Assembly: GCA_049509675.1 (NCBI GenBank)
Contig: JBEKZQ010000145.1
Location: 1-13,388, forward strand
Origin: JBEKZQ01 sp049509675
GTDB lineage: Bacteria > Planctomycetota > Planctomycetia > Pirellulales > Thermoguttaceae
DNA: 13,388 nucleotides
Direction of reading: 5' to 3'
Part shown: piece by piece, positions 5,935 to 12,588 of the stretch
How positions within the stretch are numbered: position 1 is the stretch's first letter
How the letters are laid out: each line of letters opens with the position of its first letter
Made by a program: the position numbers and the translations under genes
The notes under the pieces: model-generated
What the model was told of the DNA's origin: nothing
Databases searched by the model: none
Seen by the model: only the letters and a program-made list of their open reading frames with translations

Positions 5935-5963
5935 CGGATCTGTGGATGCTCGCACAAGAATGA
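5862..5963 (+). CDS. -1 frame extension of the tail assembly chaperone candidate
   Basis: Reading from ACT at 5862 gives 33 residues, beginning TTAGRYGQFL, continuing AWARGIDRGYRP and ending LWMLAQE before TGA at 5961-5963. This looks like folded protein (aromatics, spaced hydrophobics, G-Y-R-P turn), whereas the zero-frame alternative is Pro/Ser/Ala-rich. The stop lies seven bases before the ATG of the next gene, the usual tight spacing of an operon. The fused product would be 301 residues. This extension is short compared with the G/GT system of lambda-type phages, where the T part is larger. It may be a real frameshift product or simply the true end of a gene with a miscalled homopolymer. 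Confidence 0.55.
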   Translation, partial: TTAGRYGQFLAWARGIDRGYRPTVTDLWMLAQE

Positions 5964-5970
5964 GAATACC

Positions 5971-6645
5971 ATGACTCAACAAGTGCTCTACGTCGCCATT
6001 GGTGCGAACTATCTGAAGATGGCTCTGCGCTCGGCCGCCTCGGCGATCGCCGCGGGCTGGACCGGCCCGGTAACGATTGTCACCGACCAGGCCGGCCCGG
6101 GTGCCACTGCCTTGCCAGTGCTTCCCCCCGGGGTAACTCTCACGCCCGTGGCCAGCGCGCCGAATGCCCGCGAGTACAAGACCCGCTTCCTGGACTTTTG
6201 CACCGCCGACCAGGTGCTGTTCCTGGATTGCGATACGGTCGTCACCGGCAGCCTGGCGGCGGTGTTCGTCTCGGCCGGCGTGGCGATGGTCGCTGAGCTA
6301 TGGCCCACGCTCGATGCGCCCGGCTGCCCATGCCGCTTCGGGTCCGGCGCGGCGGACTATGCCCTCTGCGTCACGGCCGGCTGCCAAAGCGATCCTTTTT
6401 GGAACTCCGGGGTCATCGCCATTGCCAATGACGCGCCGGGAAAAGCGCTCTGCGCGGCATGGCATACCGAATGGCTGCGCTTGGCCGGGGCCGACGAATT
6501 GGCACTCATGCGGGCCCTGAAAAGTCAGGCCGTAACGCCGGCCGCGCTCGACAAGAAGTGGAACGACATGGCGTTCCCGCCAAAATCCGGTGTGATTCAG
6601 CACTGGGTCGGCGGGCAGTCGCTTTTGAAGGAATACCGGAGTTAG
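5971..6645 (+). CDS. GT8-like glycosyltransferase
   Basis: A 224-residue GT-A fold enzyme of the GT8 (glycogenin-like) type, expected to move a sugar from a nucleotide sugar to an acceptor using a divalent metal. An opening strand (VLYVAIGANYLKMALRSAASA) is followed by TGPVTIVTDQ (31-40). Next come YKTRFLDFCTADQVLFLD (69-86) and the metal-binding DCD at D86-C87-D88, then TVVTGSL. FWNSGVIAIAND (143-154) is the typical acceptor-site strand. DELALM (175-180) and KWND (196-199) precede a terminal H211 in IQHWVGG that may complete the metal site. There is no signal peptide or membrane anchor, so it is cytoplasmic. It follows the chaperone stop by 7 nt and has no heptamer array before it. A glycosyltransferase within a tail module may modify a virion protein or, less likely, be a host-surface modifying enzyme. 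Confidence 0.75.
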   Translation: MTQQVLYVAIGANYLKMALRSAASAIAAGWTGPVTIVTDQAGPGATALPVLPPGVTLTPVASAPNAREYKTRFLDFCTADQVLFLDCDTVVTGSLAAVFVSAGVAMVAELWPTLDAPGCPCRFGSGAADYALCVTAGCQSDPFWNSGVIAIANDAPGKALCAAWHTEWLRLAGADELALMRALKSQAVTPAALDKKWNDMAFPPKSGVIQHWVGGQSLLKEYRS

Positions 6646-6660
6646 CAGGCAGAAACCAAC

Positions 6661-6759
6661 GGGATTAGGGATTAGCAATTAGGGATTAGCATTGCCTTGC
6701 ATCTCTTTCTAATCCCCAATCCCCAATCCCCAATCCCCAATCCCCAATCCCCAATCCCT
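6661..6759. repeat. Inverted pair of arrays, left flank of a cassette
   Basis: The G arm (6661-6689) reads GGGATTA twice, GCAATTA, then GGGATTA and G. The C arm (6710-6759) consists of six CCCCAAT-type units ending three bases before the ATG at 6763. The odd third unit (GCAATTA) recurs as GCAGTTA in the array after the gene, making the two G arms 29 nt long with one mismatch. Confidence 0.95.
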
Positions 6760-6762
6760 TCC

Positions 6763-7680
6763 ATGTCCAACGCATATATTTGGACCGGGGCCGTCGACGG
6801 CGACCTGGGAAAACTCGGCAACTATCTGGATACCGACGGCAACCCGATCGGCCCGGGCCATCCGCTCACTACGCTCCCCGTAGCGGGCGACACGGTCGTT
6901 TCAGGCACCAGTCCCATGCAGAGCAACCCGCCCGCCAGCGGCAGCACGGCGGCCGATTGGAACACCATTGCTGCGATCAACGGCGGCACGTTCAACGGCG
7001 CGCTCGCTCCGGGCCCGTCGCTCGATGGTGCAACCGTAAATGGGAGCATCGAGTTTTTCAGTAACACGTTTATCGGCAACGTAGCTCTCGTGACTCTGAA
7101 CGGCCCAATAACGTTTTTTCCAGGAGCGAGCGCGGCTTTTGAGCAGGTCGCCTGCAACATGCCGACCATTACGCTGCCTACGACCGGCGCCCCTTCCTCG
7201 GTATTCTACTCCGCCTCGGCCATGCCGCTGCCAGGGCAGGTCCTGAAGGGCGTGAAGGTCGGCGATACGGTGGGCACGGTCACCATCCGCACGCTCAGCG
7301 GCGTGGGGGCCTCCGAACAGACCTCAATCACAATCGTCTGCGGCGACGATTGCACCGCCTCCGACGGCGAGGCCCTGGACTTTACCGACCCGGGCACCTG
7401 GCCCAGCCTGGCCGGCGCAACCGTGACCCTCAAGGTCCGGCGGATCGCCGACAACAACTTGCAACTGACCGTCGCCGGCACGCTGGTGGCCACCAGCCCG
7501 GCCCAAATACTGCGCTTCGCGCCAACCCATACGGCGACCGCCGCGATGGCCGTGGCCCCCGCCTCGGCCAACCGTTTTGAACTGCATTGCGTCCTGGCCG
7601 ACGCCTCAATTTGCACCCTGACCCTCGACGCCCTGGGGACCAAGATCGGCTCCTGCGCGGTCCTGCCGGGAGAAACGTGA
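6763..7680 (+). CDS. Beta-rich surface or baseplate-like protein
   Basis: A 305-residue protein taken from the ATG at 6763; an in-frame ATG at 6697 only adds translated heptamer repeat (IPNPQSP units) and is rejected. Residues 6-48 carry a W-x-G-x-x-D-G-D ... NY ... LPVAGDTVV pattern seen in beta-helical or autotransporter-like passenger proteins. Residues 70-125 are consistent with repeated short strands and turns (NGGTFNGA, DGATVNGSI, NGPITFF). A C-terminal domain (about 165-305) resembles the Ig-like domain of phage baseplate or BppU-type proteins, with strands VGTVTIRTL, DFTDPGTWPSLAGATVTLKV, NRFELHCVL and CTLTLDALGTKI. It sits between a glycosyltransferase and the tape measure, an unusual place for a surface protein. 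The segment around 7030-7135 is lower in GC than its surroundings. Family identity is unresolved; beta-rich surface protein is a moderate inference. Confidence 0.6.
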   Translation: MSNAYIWTGAVDGDLGKLGNYLDTDGNPIGPGHPLTTLPVAGDTVVSGTSPMQSNPPASGSTAADWNTIAAINGGTFNGALAPGPSLDGATVNGSIEFFSNTFIGNVALVTLNGPITFFPGASAAFEQVACNMPTITLPTTGAPSSVFYSASAMPLPGQVLKGVKVGDTVGTVTIRTLSGVGASEQTSITIVCGDDCTASDGEALDFTDPGTWPSLAGATVTLKVRRIADNNLQLTVAGTLVATSPAQILRFAPTHTATAAMAVAPASANRFELHCVLADASICTLTLDALGTKIGSCAVLPGET

Positions 7681-7684
7681 GAGA

Positions 7685-7784
7685 GGGATTAGGGATTAGC
7701 AGTTAGGGATTAGGATCGGCTTCCGTCCCTTTTCTAACCCCTAATCCCTAATCCCCAATCCCTAATCCCTAATCCCTAATCCCT
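7685..7784. repeat. Inverted pair of arrays, right flank of a cassette
   Basis: The G arm (7685-7713) repeats the composite seen at 6661-6689, with GCAGTTA in place of GCAATTA. The C arm (7734-7784) contains CCCTAAT/CCCCAAT units. The array is followed by CCTCCGCTCCCC and the ATG at 7794. The same 20 nt recur at 10498-10517. Confidence 0.95.
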
Positions 7785-7793
7785 CCGCTCCCC

Positions 7794-9452
7794 ATGCCTC
7801 AAGTCCAGATCGAACTCACCGGCGACGAAGCCCGGGCCTGGGCGGCGATCCAGAAGATCGTCCGCGGCACCGAGGAGATCGAAGCCGGGCTGGCCAAGGT
7901 CGGCGAGGCCAACCGCAAGGCCGCGCAGGAGAACAAGGAGCTCGAGCGGGCCGCCAAATCGGTCTATGAGTCCACGCGCACGCCCATGGAGCGCTACGGC
8001 GCGAAAATGACCGAACTCAACGCCCTGGTGGAAAAGGGCAAGATCGACCAGGACACCTTTGGTAGAGCCGCGCAGAACGCAAAGAATTCTCTCCTTGAAG
8101 CCGGCGAGGCGGGCAAGAAGGCCTTCGGCCCGGAGCTGATCGGCCAGGTCGTGAATTTCGCGAAACAGATAGTCGGCATCGGTTCGGCTTCCGCCCTAAT
8201 CGTCCAAGCCTTTCAGGAAATGCAACGGATCAAGGACGAGGCGGCGCAAGAGGCACGGCAATCGGAGGCCGGGGAAGCCTCGCTGGCGCAACTCGCACAG
8301 GGCAAGGACCTGGCGCCGCTCTTGGCCCGTTCCCGCAAGGCGGCGGCCGATTACGGCATGAGCCGTACCGAGGCCGCACAGTTAACGTTTGCGTTGCAGT
8401 CCGCCGGCCAGATTGAGCAGTTGGAGACGTTCGCGTCCCTGCGCAATGTCGGCATGACGAACCCGGCGACGATGGCACGGGCGGCAAAATCGTTTCAGGA
8501 CGCGATGGGAGCGGACAAGACCGGTTCCTTGCGCGACATCCTCTCGGGCTCCGGGGGCGCCGCCAAGAGCACCACGCTACGGCTTGAGGAAGTCCTGGAG
8601 GGCGCGTCCGACGCCGGAGCTTCGGGCAAGGCTGCCGGCGTAACGCCCCAGGAAGTCTTAGGCTCGGTCTCGGCATTGGGCACGATCGCGCGGAGCGGAG
8701 GCAAGGCCGGGCATCAAGCGAACGCGCTCTTTCGTTCGCTGGGACGATTACAGGGGGCCATAGGCGACCTTGACACGGACGAGGAAGGCCGCGACGTGAC
8801 GGACACGGTCAAGAAACTCCGCGCGCACGTCTCCGACGCAATGCACGGGGCCAAGGGGAGCGATCTATTCAGCCAGTTGCATGCCATCGACGCCTTGAAA
8901 CTGCACGCCGGGCAGTTGCAACAGGTGTTTGGACGGCCCGAGGCGCTGCAAGCATATCGGCTTTTATTACAGAACGAGGGGACGGCGCGCGAGGCAACGG
9001 GGCGGGTGAACCAGGGCGTCGGCGAGGATCTGATCGGTAAGATGATTTCTGCGCCATCCAGCGACGAAGAGATTGAGGCGGCACAGCAGGCGCGCATACA
9101 GAAAGAGCGGGGACATAAGCGACTAGCACCCTTGGGCACATCCCGAAATCTAGTTCAGGCGGCCGAGGACAGGATCACGTCGCAGATATGGTCCGAGACC
9201 AATCCTGTGCTTGGCGGCTTGCGCTGGGCTCGGCATAAACTCGATACGGCATGGGTGAGCGACGAACACTTTTTGGGAAGCGCGCTCAACACGAACGCGC
9301 TGAACTCCGGTAATCCAGAGGACGCGCAACTGCGCGCGGACATCGAGCGTAAACTCGGGCTGACGGCCGACAAGCTTCACGGTGCCGCCACGAACCTCGA
9401 ACGCAGCACCCGCGGCGCGCCGACCCTGGCGCCGGTCACGGCGGATCGATAG
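7794..9452 (+). CDS. Tail tape measure protein
   Basis: A 552-residue helical protein that would set tail length and feed DNA during infection. Residues about 14-110 are a charged, Ala/Glu/Lys-rich coiled coil. It contains the segment TPMERYGAKMTELNALVEKG (63-82), with KIDQDTFGRA following; this is a recurrent motif in phage tape measure proteins. A hydrophobic helix (about 114-143, ELIGQVVNFAKQIVGIGSAS) is the expected membrane-active part. Further helical stretches with Gly/Ala run to the end. By the 1.5 angstrom per residue rule the tail would be roughly 83 nm, on the short side. Codon use in the second half (after about 8060) is more AT-leaning than the 5' part, suggesting mosaic origin. 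The start ATG at 7794 follows a heptamer array; no Shine-Dalgarno sequence, since CCTCC precedes it. Confidence 0.8.
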   Translation: MPQVQIELTGDEARAWAAIQKIVRGTEEIEAGLAKVGEANRKAAQENKELERAAKSVYESTRTPMERYGAKMTELNALVEKGKIDQDTFGRAAQNAKNSLLEAGEAGKKAFGPELIGQVVNFAKQIVGIGSASALIVQAFQEMQRIKDEAAQEARQSEAGEASLAQLAQGKDLAPLLARSRKAAADYGMSRTEAAQLTFALQSAGQIEQLETFASLRNVGMTNPATMARAAKSFQDAMGADKTGSLRDILSGSGGAAKSTTLRLEEVLEGASDAGASGKAAGVTPQEVLGSVSALGTIARSGGKAGHQANALFRSLGRLQGAIGDLDTDEEGRDVTDTVKKLRAHVSDAMHGAKGSDLFSQLHAIDALKLHAGQLQQVFGRPEALQAYRLLLQNEGTAREATGRVNQGVGEDLIGKMISAPSSDEEIEAAQQARIQKERGHKRLAPLGTSRNLVQAAEDRITSQIWSETNPVLGGLRWARHKLDTAWVSDEHFLGSALNTNALNSGNPEDAQLRADIERKLGLTADKLHGAATNLERSTRGAPTLAPVTADR

Positions 9453-9460
9453 CTCATGTC

Positions 9461-9511
9461 TAATCCCTAATCCCTAATCCCTCCACGCCCCACGCCCCAC
9501 GCCCCACGCTT
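9461..9511 (-). repeat. Two fused heptamer families
   Basis: Three CCCTAAT units (9461-9482) join directly to four CCACGCC-type units (9483-9511). The second set is the complement of the GCGTGGG family. The ATG at 9518 follows six bases later. The fusion shows that the two families are exchanged or nested at the same sites. Confidence 0.9.
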
Positions 9512-9517
9512 CCCCCC

Positions 9518-9883
9518 ATGCCCTCCATCGACGGCAACTACTGCTCCTACCTGCACGGCACGATCCCGGCCGCGGCGGCCGAGGCGATCGAACGCTGGCA
9601 CCGCCCGGGCGTCGACGGCGACGGCCTGGCCGTGCTGGGCCAGTCGGGCGTGGAGTGCCAGTTGACCGCCGTGCTGTACGCCAATAGCGACGCGATCAAC
9701 GGCTGGGCCGCCGCCCTGCTGGCCTGCCAGGGCACTTTTTGTAATGTGACCAACGACTTTGGCGACACGGCCACGCTCTTCATTCAGCAGGTCCTGCCGC
9801 CGGCCAAGAAGGCCGCCTACGCCCCGGGGACCCTCATAAACTGCCGCGGAGAAGTGACCGTGCGAGCAATCAGAATATCGTGA
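9518..9883 (+). CDS. Small tail-tip/distal tail protein candidate
   Basis: A 121-residue protein immediately after the tape measure, where small distal tail or minor tail proteins are encoded. It carries WHRPGVDGDGLAVLGQSGVE (28-47), a 'RPGvDG ... G ... G' turn I associate with phage proteins in this position. The rest is alternating strands and Ala-rich helix (LTAVLYANSDAINGWAAAL, FCNVTNDFGDTATLFIQQV, GEVTVRAIRI). There is no membrane segment. The function is not assigned from a named family; the tail-tip role is from position. The start ATG follows the fused array with no Shine-Dalgarno sequence. Confidence 0.55.
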   Translation: MPSIDGNYCSYLHGTIPAAAAEAIERWHRPGVDGDGLAVLGQSGVECQLTAVLYANSDAINGWAAALLACQGTFCNVTNDFGDTATLFIQQVLPPAKKAAYAPGTLINCRGEVTVRAIRIS

Positions 9884-9887
9884 CGCG

Positions 9888-9954
9888 CCTTTTGCCTTTT
9901 ACCTTTTGCCTTTTGCCTTTTGCCTTTCTCCCCAATCCCTAGTCCCCAATCCCT
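9888..9954 (-). repeat. TTTTGCC heptamer array joined to a CCCCAAT array
   Basis: Five TTTTGCC-type units (9888-9927, one TTTTACC) are followed by CCCCAAT, CCCTAGT, CCCCAAT, CCCT (9930-9954). The ATG at 9958 is three bases downstream. It adds another 7-bp family, unrelated in sequence to the others. Confidence 0.9.
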
Positions 9955-9957
9955 CCC

Positions 9958-10401
9958 ATGACAACCCAAATCATCTCGACCGTCACCAAGACCGTTTCCC
10001 AGAACGGCCAGCAAATGCCCACCTCAAGCTACACCGTGGCCGGCGTCCAGGCCCCGCCGCTGGAAACCGACGTGCCGGTGGCCACGCCGCTCGTGCTGGT
10101 CGACGGCGTCGGCACGCTGAAGCACGCCAACCTCAATCTGCTCTACATGCTGGCCGACGCCCTGGATTGCACGGTCCAGTTCTACACCGGCGCCGACGGC
10201 TCGACCGGGCCGATCGGCGCGGCGATCGCCCTGGTGGCCGGCGTGCCCTATGAATGGGACAGCAATAGCGGCGCCAGCCCGCTGGGCTCCTCCGACGCCG
10301 GATCGGTGAAGATCACGGCCACCAATTTCATCAAGGGCGTGGCCAGCGGCGGCACGCCGGTCTCAACGCCGGTCCACATGCGGACCTCATTGACTGCGTA
10401 A
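9958..10401 (+). CDS. Unrecognised small virion/tail protein
   Basis: A 147-residue protein without a recognisable family. It is Val/Ala/Thr/Gly-rich with alternating strands: TSSYTVAGVQAP, PLVLVDGVGTLKHANLNLLY, TVQFYTGADGST, AAIALVAGVPYEWDSN and VKITATNFIKG. That is consistent with a small beta-sandwich. No catalytic motif, membrane segment or signal peptide is seen. It sits between the small tail-tip gene and the hub-like gene. The best guess is a beta-rich baseplate component, on position alone. The start ATG is preceded by an array; no Shine-Dalgarno sequence. Confidence 0.5.
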   Translation: MTTQIISTVTKTVSQNGQQMPTSSYTVAGVQAPPLETDVPVATPLVLVDGVGTLKHANLNLLYMLADALDCTVQFYTGADGSTGPIGAAIALVAGVPYEWDSNSGASPLGSSDAGSVKITATNFIKGVASGGTPVSTPVHMRTSLTA

Positions 10402-10411
10402 GAGTTCGGAA

Positions 10412-10500
10412 GGGATTAGGGATTAGGGATTAGAGGCTGACGCCCACTGCCGGCCTCCATCCGTTTGCGTCCAATCCCTAATCCCCAATCCCCAATTCCT
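10412..10500. repeat. Inverted pair of GGGATTA-type arrays
   Basis: The G arm (10412-10433) and a 37-nt spacer (the longest in the window) precede a C arm (10471-10500). The spacer shares CTGACGCCC with the spacer at 5006-5014. CCTCCGCTCCCC then leads to the ATG at 10510. Confidence 0.9.
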
Positions 10501-10509
10501 CCGCTCCCC

Positions 10510-12546
10510 ATGCCTCAGATTTTTCCGTCTGACGACGAAGCTTTTCCCGAGATCGTGGATAGCCCGATCGTCGAGATCAAGCAGCACTGGGGCGACCCTT
10601 GGACGCTGCAGGCCGATTTTGAGGCCCTGCGCTGGAGCGTCTGCTGCGCGACCCACGATCTGGACCGCTGCGAGATCCGCCACCGCTACGGCTACCTGAA
10701 GCATCCCTGGGAATCGGATTTCTCGCAGCACGATCCGATCTCGCTCGGCAGCGTGGCCGGCTGGTGGGTCAGGGTTTCGGCCGGCGGCACGCCGCTCTGG
10801 ATCGGCAAGATCTCCAAGGAGCACCGGGAGGTGCATGGGGCCTCGGCCACCGGGCCCAGCGGGATCCAGACCTTTACCGCCTATGGCCCCTTGCAGATCC
10901 TGAGAAAGATCTTTGTGGGCGAGAGTTATTGGCTGGTCGATAGCACGCGGACGAAAATCGGCTGGAACCCGGGCGTCAACACGGGCCATGAATTGCACCT
11001 AGCGGACCGGGGCAACATGAGCGACGGCACCGAGGCCCCCGATTATCTCTACGGCACGGGCGCGGAGTGGACCAACGACAAGTATGTGACCTACCTGCTC
11101 AACAACTTCGCCGACGAATCGGACGACGGCGGCCCGGGCTGGCAACTCAGCGGCGACACGAGCCTATTGGCCCTGCTCTCGCCGACGCTGCAATTCCAGC
11201 CGACTGAGAGCCTGGCCGACATGCTTTTTCAGCTCATCCCCCGGCAATATGGCCTGGATTTCGTAATCCTCACCGACGGCACGAATTTCTTTGTCGAGGT
11301 CTTCACCCTCAACACGGTGAACATCACCTTCGGCGGCACCACGATCCCCGCCAACATGGACACGGTCAGCATGGACCTGACCGGTTCGCCGGACGTTGTG
11401 GCCTGCCGCCTGGAAGAGTCCAACGACCACGGCTACAAAACGGCCCGGGTGCTGGGGCAGCGGATCGTGGTCTGCGCCACGCTGGCCGCGGTGAACAACG
11501 ACACCGGCGGTCTGACGGCCGGCACGCTGGTACCGGCCTGGTCCAGCGACGATCAGGCGGCCTATATGGCCGGCACGGGCACGCCGGATGACTACGCCGA
11601 ATTGCACGACGCGGCCCGGGCCGCGATGGGCAAGCTCGATGTCTTTCGCTGCTTCGCGGCTTCCGCCGCCTATAGCGCGCAGCCGCTGTTCGACGCTCAC
11701 GGGAATTTTGTCTCCGGCTCCTCAGATACCTCTCAGCGGCAGGTCCGCCACACGCTGGAGTGGACGCCGCTGCAAAGCGGCTTCGACTATAGTCACGACC
11801 CGCCGGTGGATAACAACGCCTCCGGCGTGGTGCCGAAGTTGCTCCCGCCACGGGCCTGGGTCTATACGCCGATCCAGTATGTTGAGGGAGTGTCGCTTTT
11901 CCAGGAGGTCAACGATCTGCAGGTCCACCTGGCGGCCGCGCCCGGCTGCCTGGGCGTCCGGCTGGACGGCTCCCCGCAACACGTGTTGGCTTCCAATGAG
12001 TTCAGCACAGCCGCCGCCCCCTCGCTCGTCTACCCATTAGCCGACTGGCGGACCCTGGCCGTAACCCTGGCCTTTCGCAGCGACCAGCGGATCAAGTTCG
12101 AGCTGGCCCTGCCGGGTGCGCTGCCCAGCGACGGCGTGTATGAGCACGAGGTGCCCGACGCCGAATGCTGGGTGTTGGCGCCGCACACGATCGTGGACGC
12201 CACCTCCGGCGGCGACTTTACCATCAGCCCTTCCACGGCCGTGGTCTTGCGGAACGATTCGCAGAAGCTGGTGCTGGCGATGGCGGGCGTGGTGGCCCGC
12301 TACCTCTCCGCCAGGTGCCGGGCCGACATCACGGTCAAGGGCCTCTACCCCTGGGCCCAGTACGTCGGCTGCGTGCTCGATGTGGTTGTGGAGGGCGACA
12401 CCTCCGACAATCTGGCCGCGCCCATTACGGCCATCGAATACACCGCCCCCGACAATACATCGCCCACCACCACGCTGCGGGCCGGCTACGCCTCGGCCGC
12501 CTCGGCGCTGCTGGCCGGCGAACACATGCGGCGGCGCAGAAGATGA
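10510..12546 (+). CDS. Baseplate hub-like tail protein
   Basis: A 678-residue protein from the ATG at 10510; an upstream in-frame ATG at 10465 would only add translated repeat. The first 140 residues look like the first domain of gp27-type hub proteins. GSVAGWWVRVSAGGTPLWIGKI (80-101) is followed by a charged segment and then TFTAYGPLQILRKIFVGESYW (121-141). This is the usual 'parameter, property, TAYG' pattern at the tail tip. The middle part (about 170-430) is mixed. The C-terminal domain has VVARYLSARCRADITVKGLYP (about 612-632). It closes with APITAIEYTAPDN...TTTLRAGYA, a common ending in tail hub proteins. The extreme C-terminus is basic (MRRRRR). No catalytic or lysozyme motif is recognised. 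It is the largest gene here and would form the tail-tip hub; confidence is moderate. Confidence 0.6.
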   Translation: MPQIFPSDDEAFPEIVDSPIVEIKQHWGDPWTLQADFEALRWSVCCATHDLDRCEIRHRYGYLKHPWESDFSQHDPISLGSVAGWWVRVSAGGTPLWIGKISKEHREVHGASATGPSGIQTFTAYGPLQILRKIFVGESYWLVDSTRTKIGWNPGVNTGHELHLADRGNMSDGTEAPDYLYGTGAEWTNDKYVTYLLNNFADESDDGGPGWQLSGDTSLLALLSPTLQFQPTESLADMLFQLIPRQYGLDFVILTDGTNFFVEVFTLNTVNITFGGTTIPANMDTVSMDLTGSPDVVACRLEESNDHGYKTARVLGQRIVVCATLAAVNNDTGGLTAGTLVPAWSSDDQAAYMAGTGTPDDYAELHDAARAAMGKLDVFRCFAASAAYSAQPLFDAHGNFVSGSSDTSQRQVRHTLEWTPLQSGFDYSHDPPVDNNASGVVPKLLPPRAWVYTPIQYVEGVSLFQEVNDLQVHLAAAPGCLGVRLDGSPQHVLASNEFSTAAAPSLVYPLADWRTLAVTLAFRSDQRIKFELALPGALPSDGVYEHEVPDAECWVLAPHTIVDATSGGDFTISPSTAVVLRNDSQKLVLAMAGVVARYLSARCRADITVKGLYPWAQYVGCVLDVVVEGDTSDNLAAPITAIEYTAPDNTSPTTTLRAGYASAASALLAGEHMRRRRR

Positions 12547-12585
12547 GGGATTAGGGATTGGGGATTAGGGATTAGGGATTGGGGG
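12547..12585 (+). repeat. GGGATTA/GGGATTG array (G arm only)
   Basis: It starts immediately after the stop at 12544-12546 and contains six G runs of three or more, with 4-nt loops. This is a strong G-quadruplex motif ending three bases before the ATG at 12589. It doubles as the purine-rich RBS region of that gene. Confidence 0.95.
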
Positions 12586-12588
12586 ACC

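Noticed and set aside
6697..6762. An N-terminal extension of the surface-protein gene.
   Set aside because: It consists of translated CCCCAAT repeat (IPNPQSP units); the ATG at 6763 starts the real protein.
5971..7680. A recent transposon or insertion sequence carrying the glycosyltransferase and surface protein.
   Set aside because: There is no transposase, no terminal inverted repeat with target duplication, and the glycosyltransferase is tightly coupled to the upstream gene.
10465..10509. An N-terminal extension of the hub-like gene.
   Set aside because: It is also translated repeat; the ATG at 10510 has the same leader as the tape measure start.
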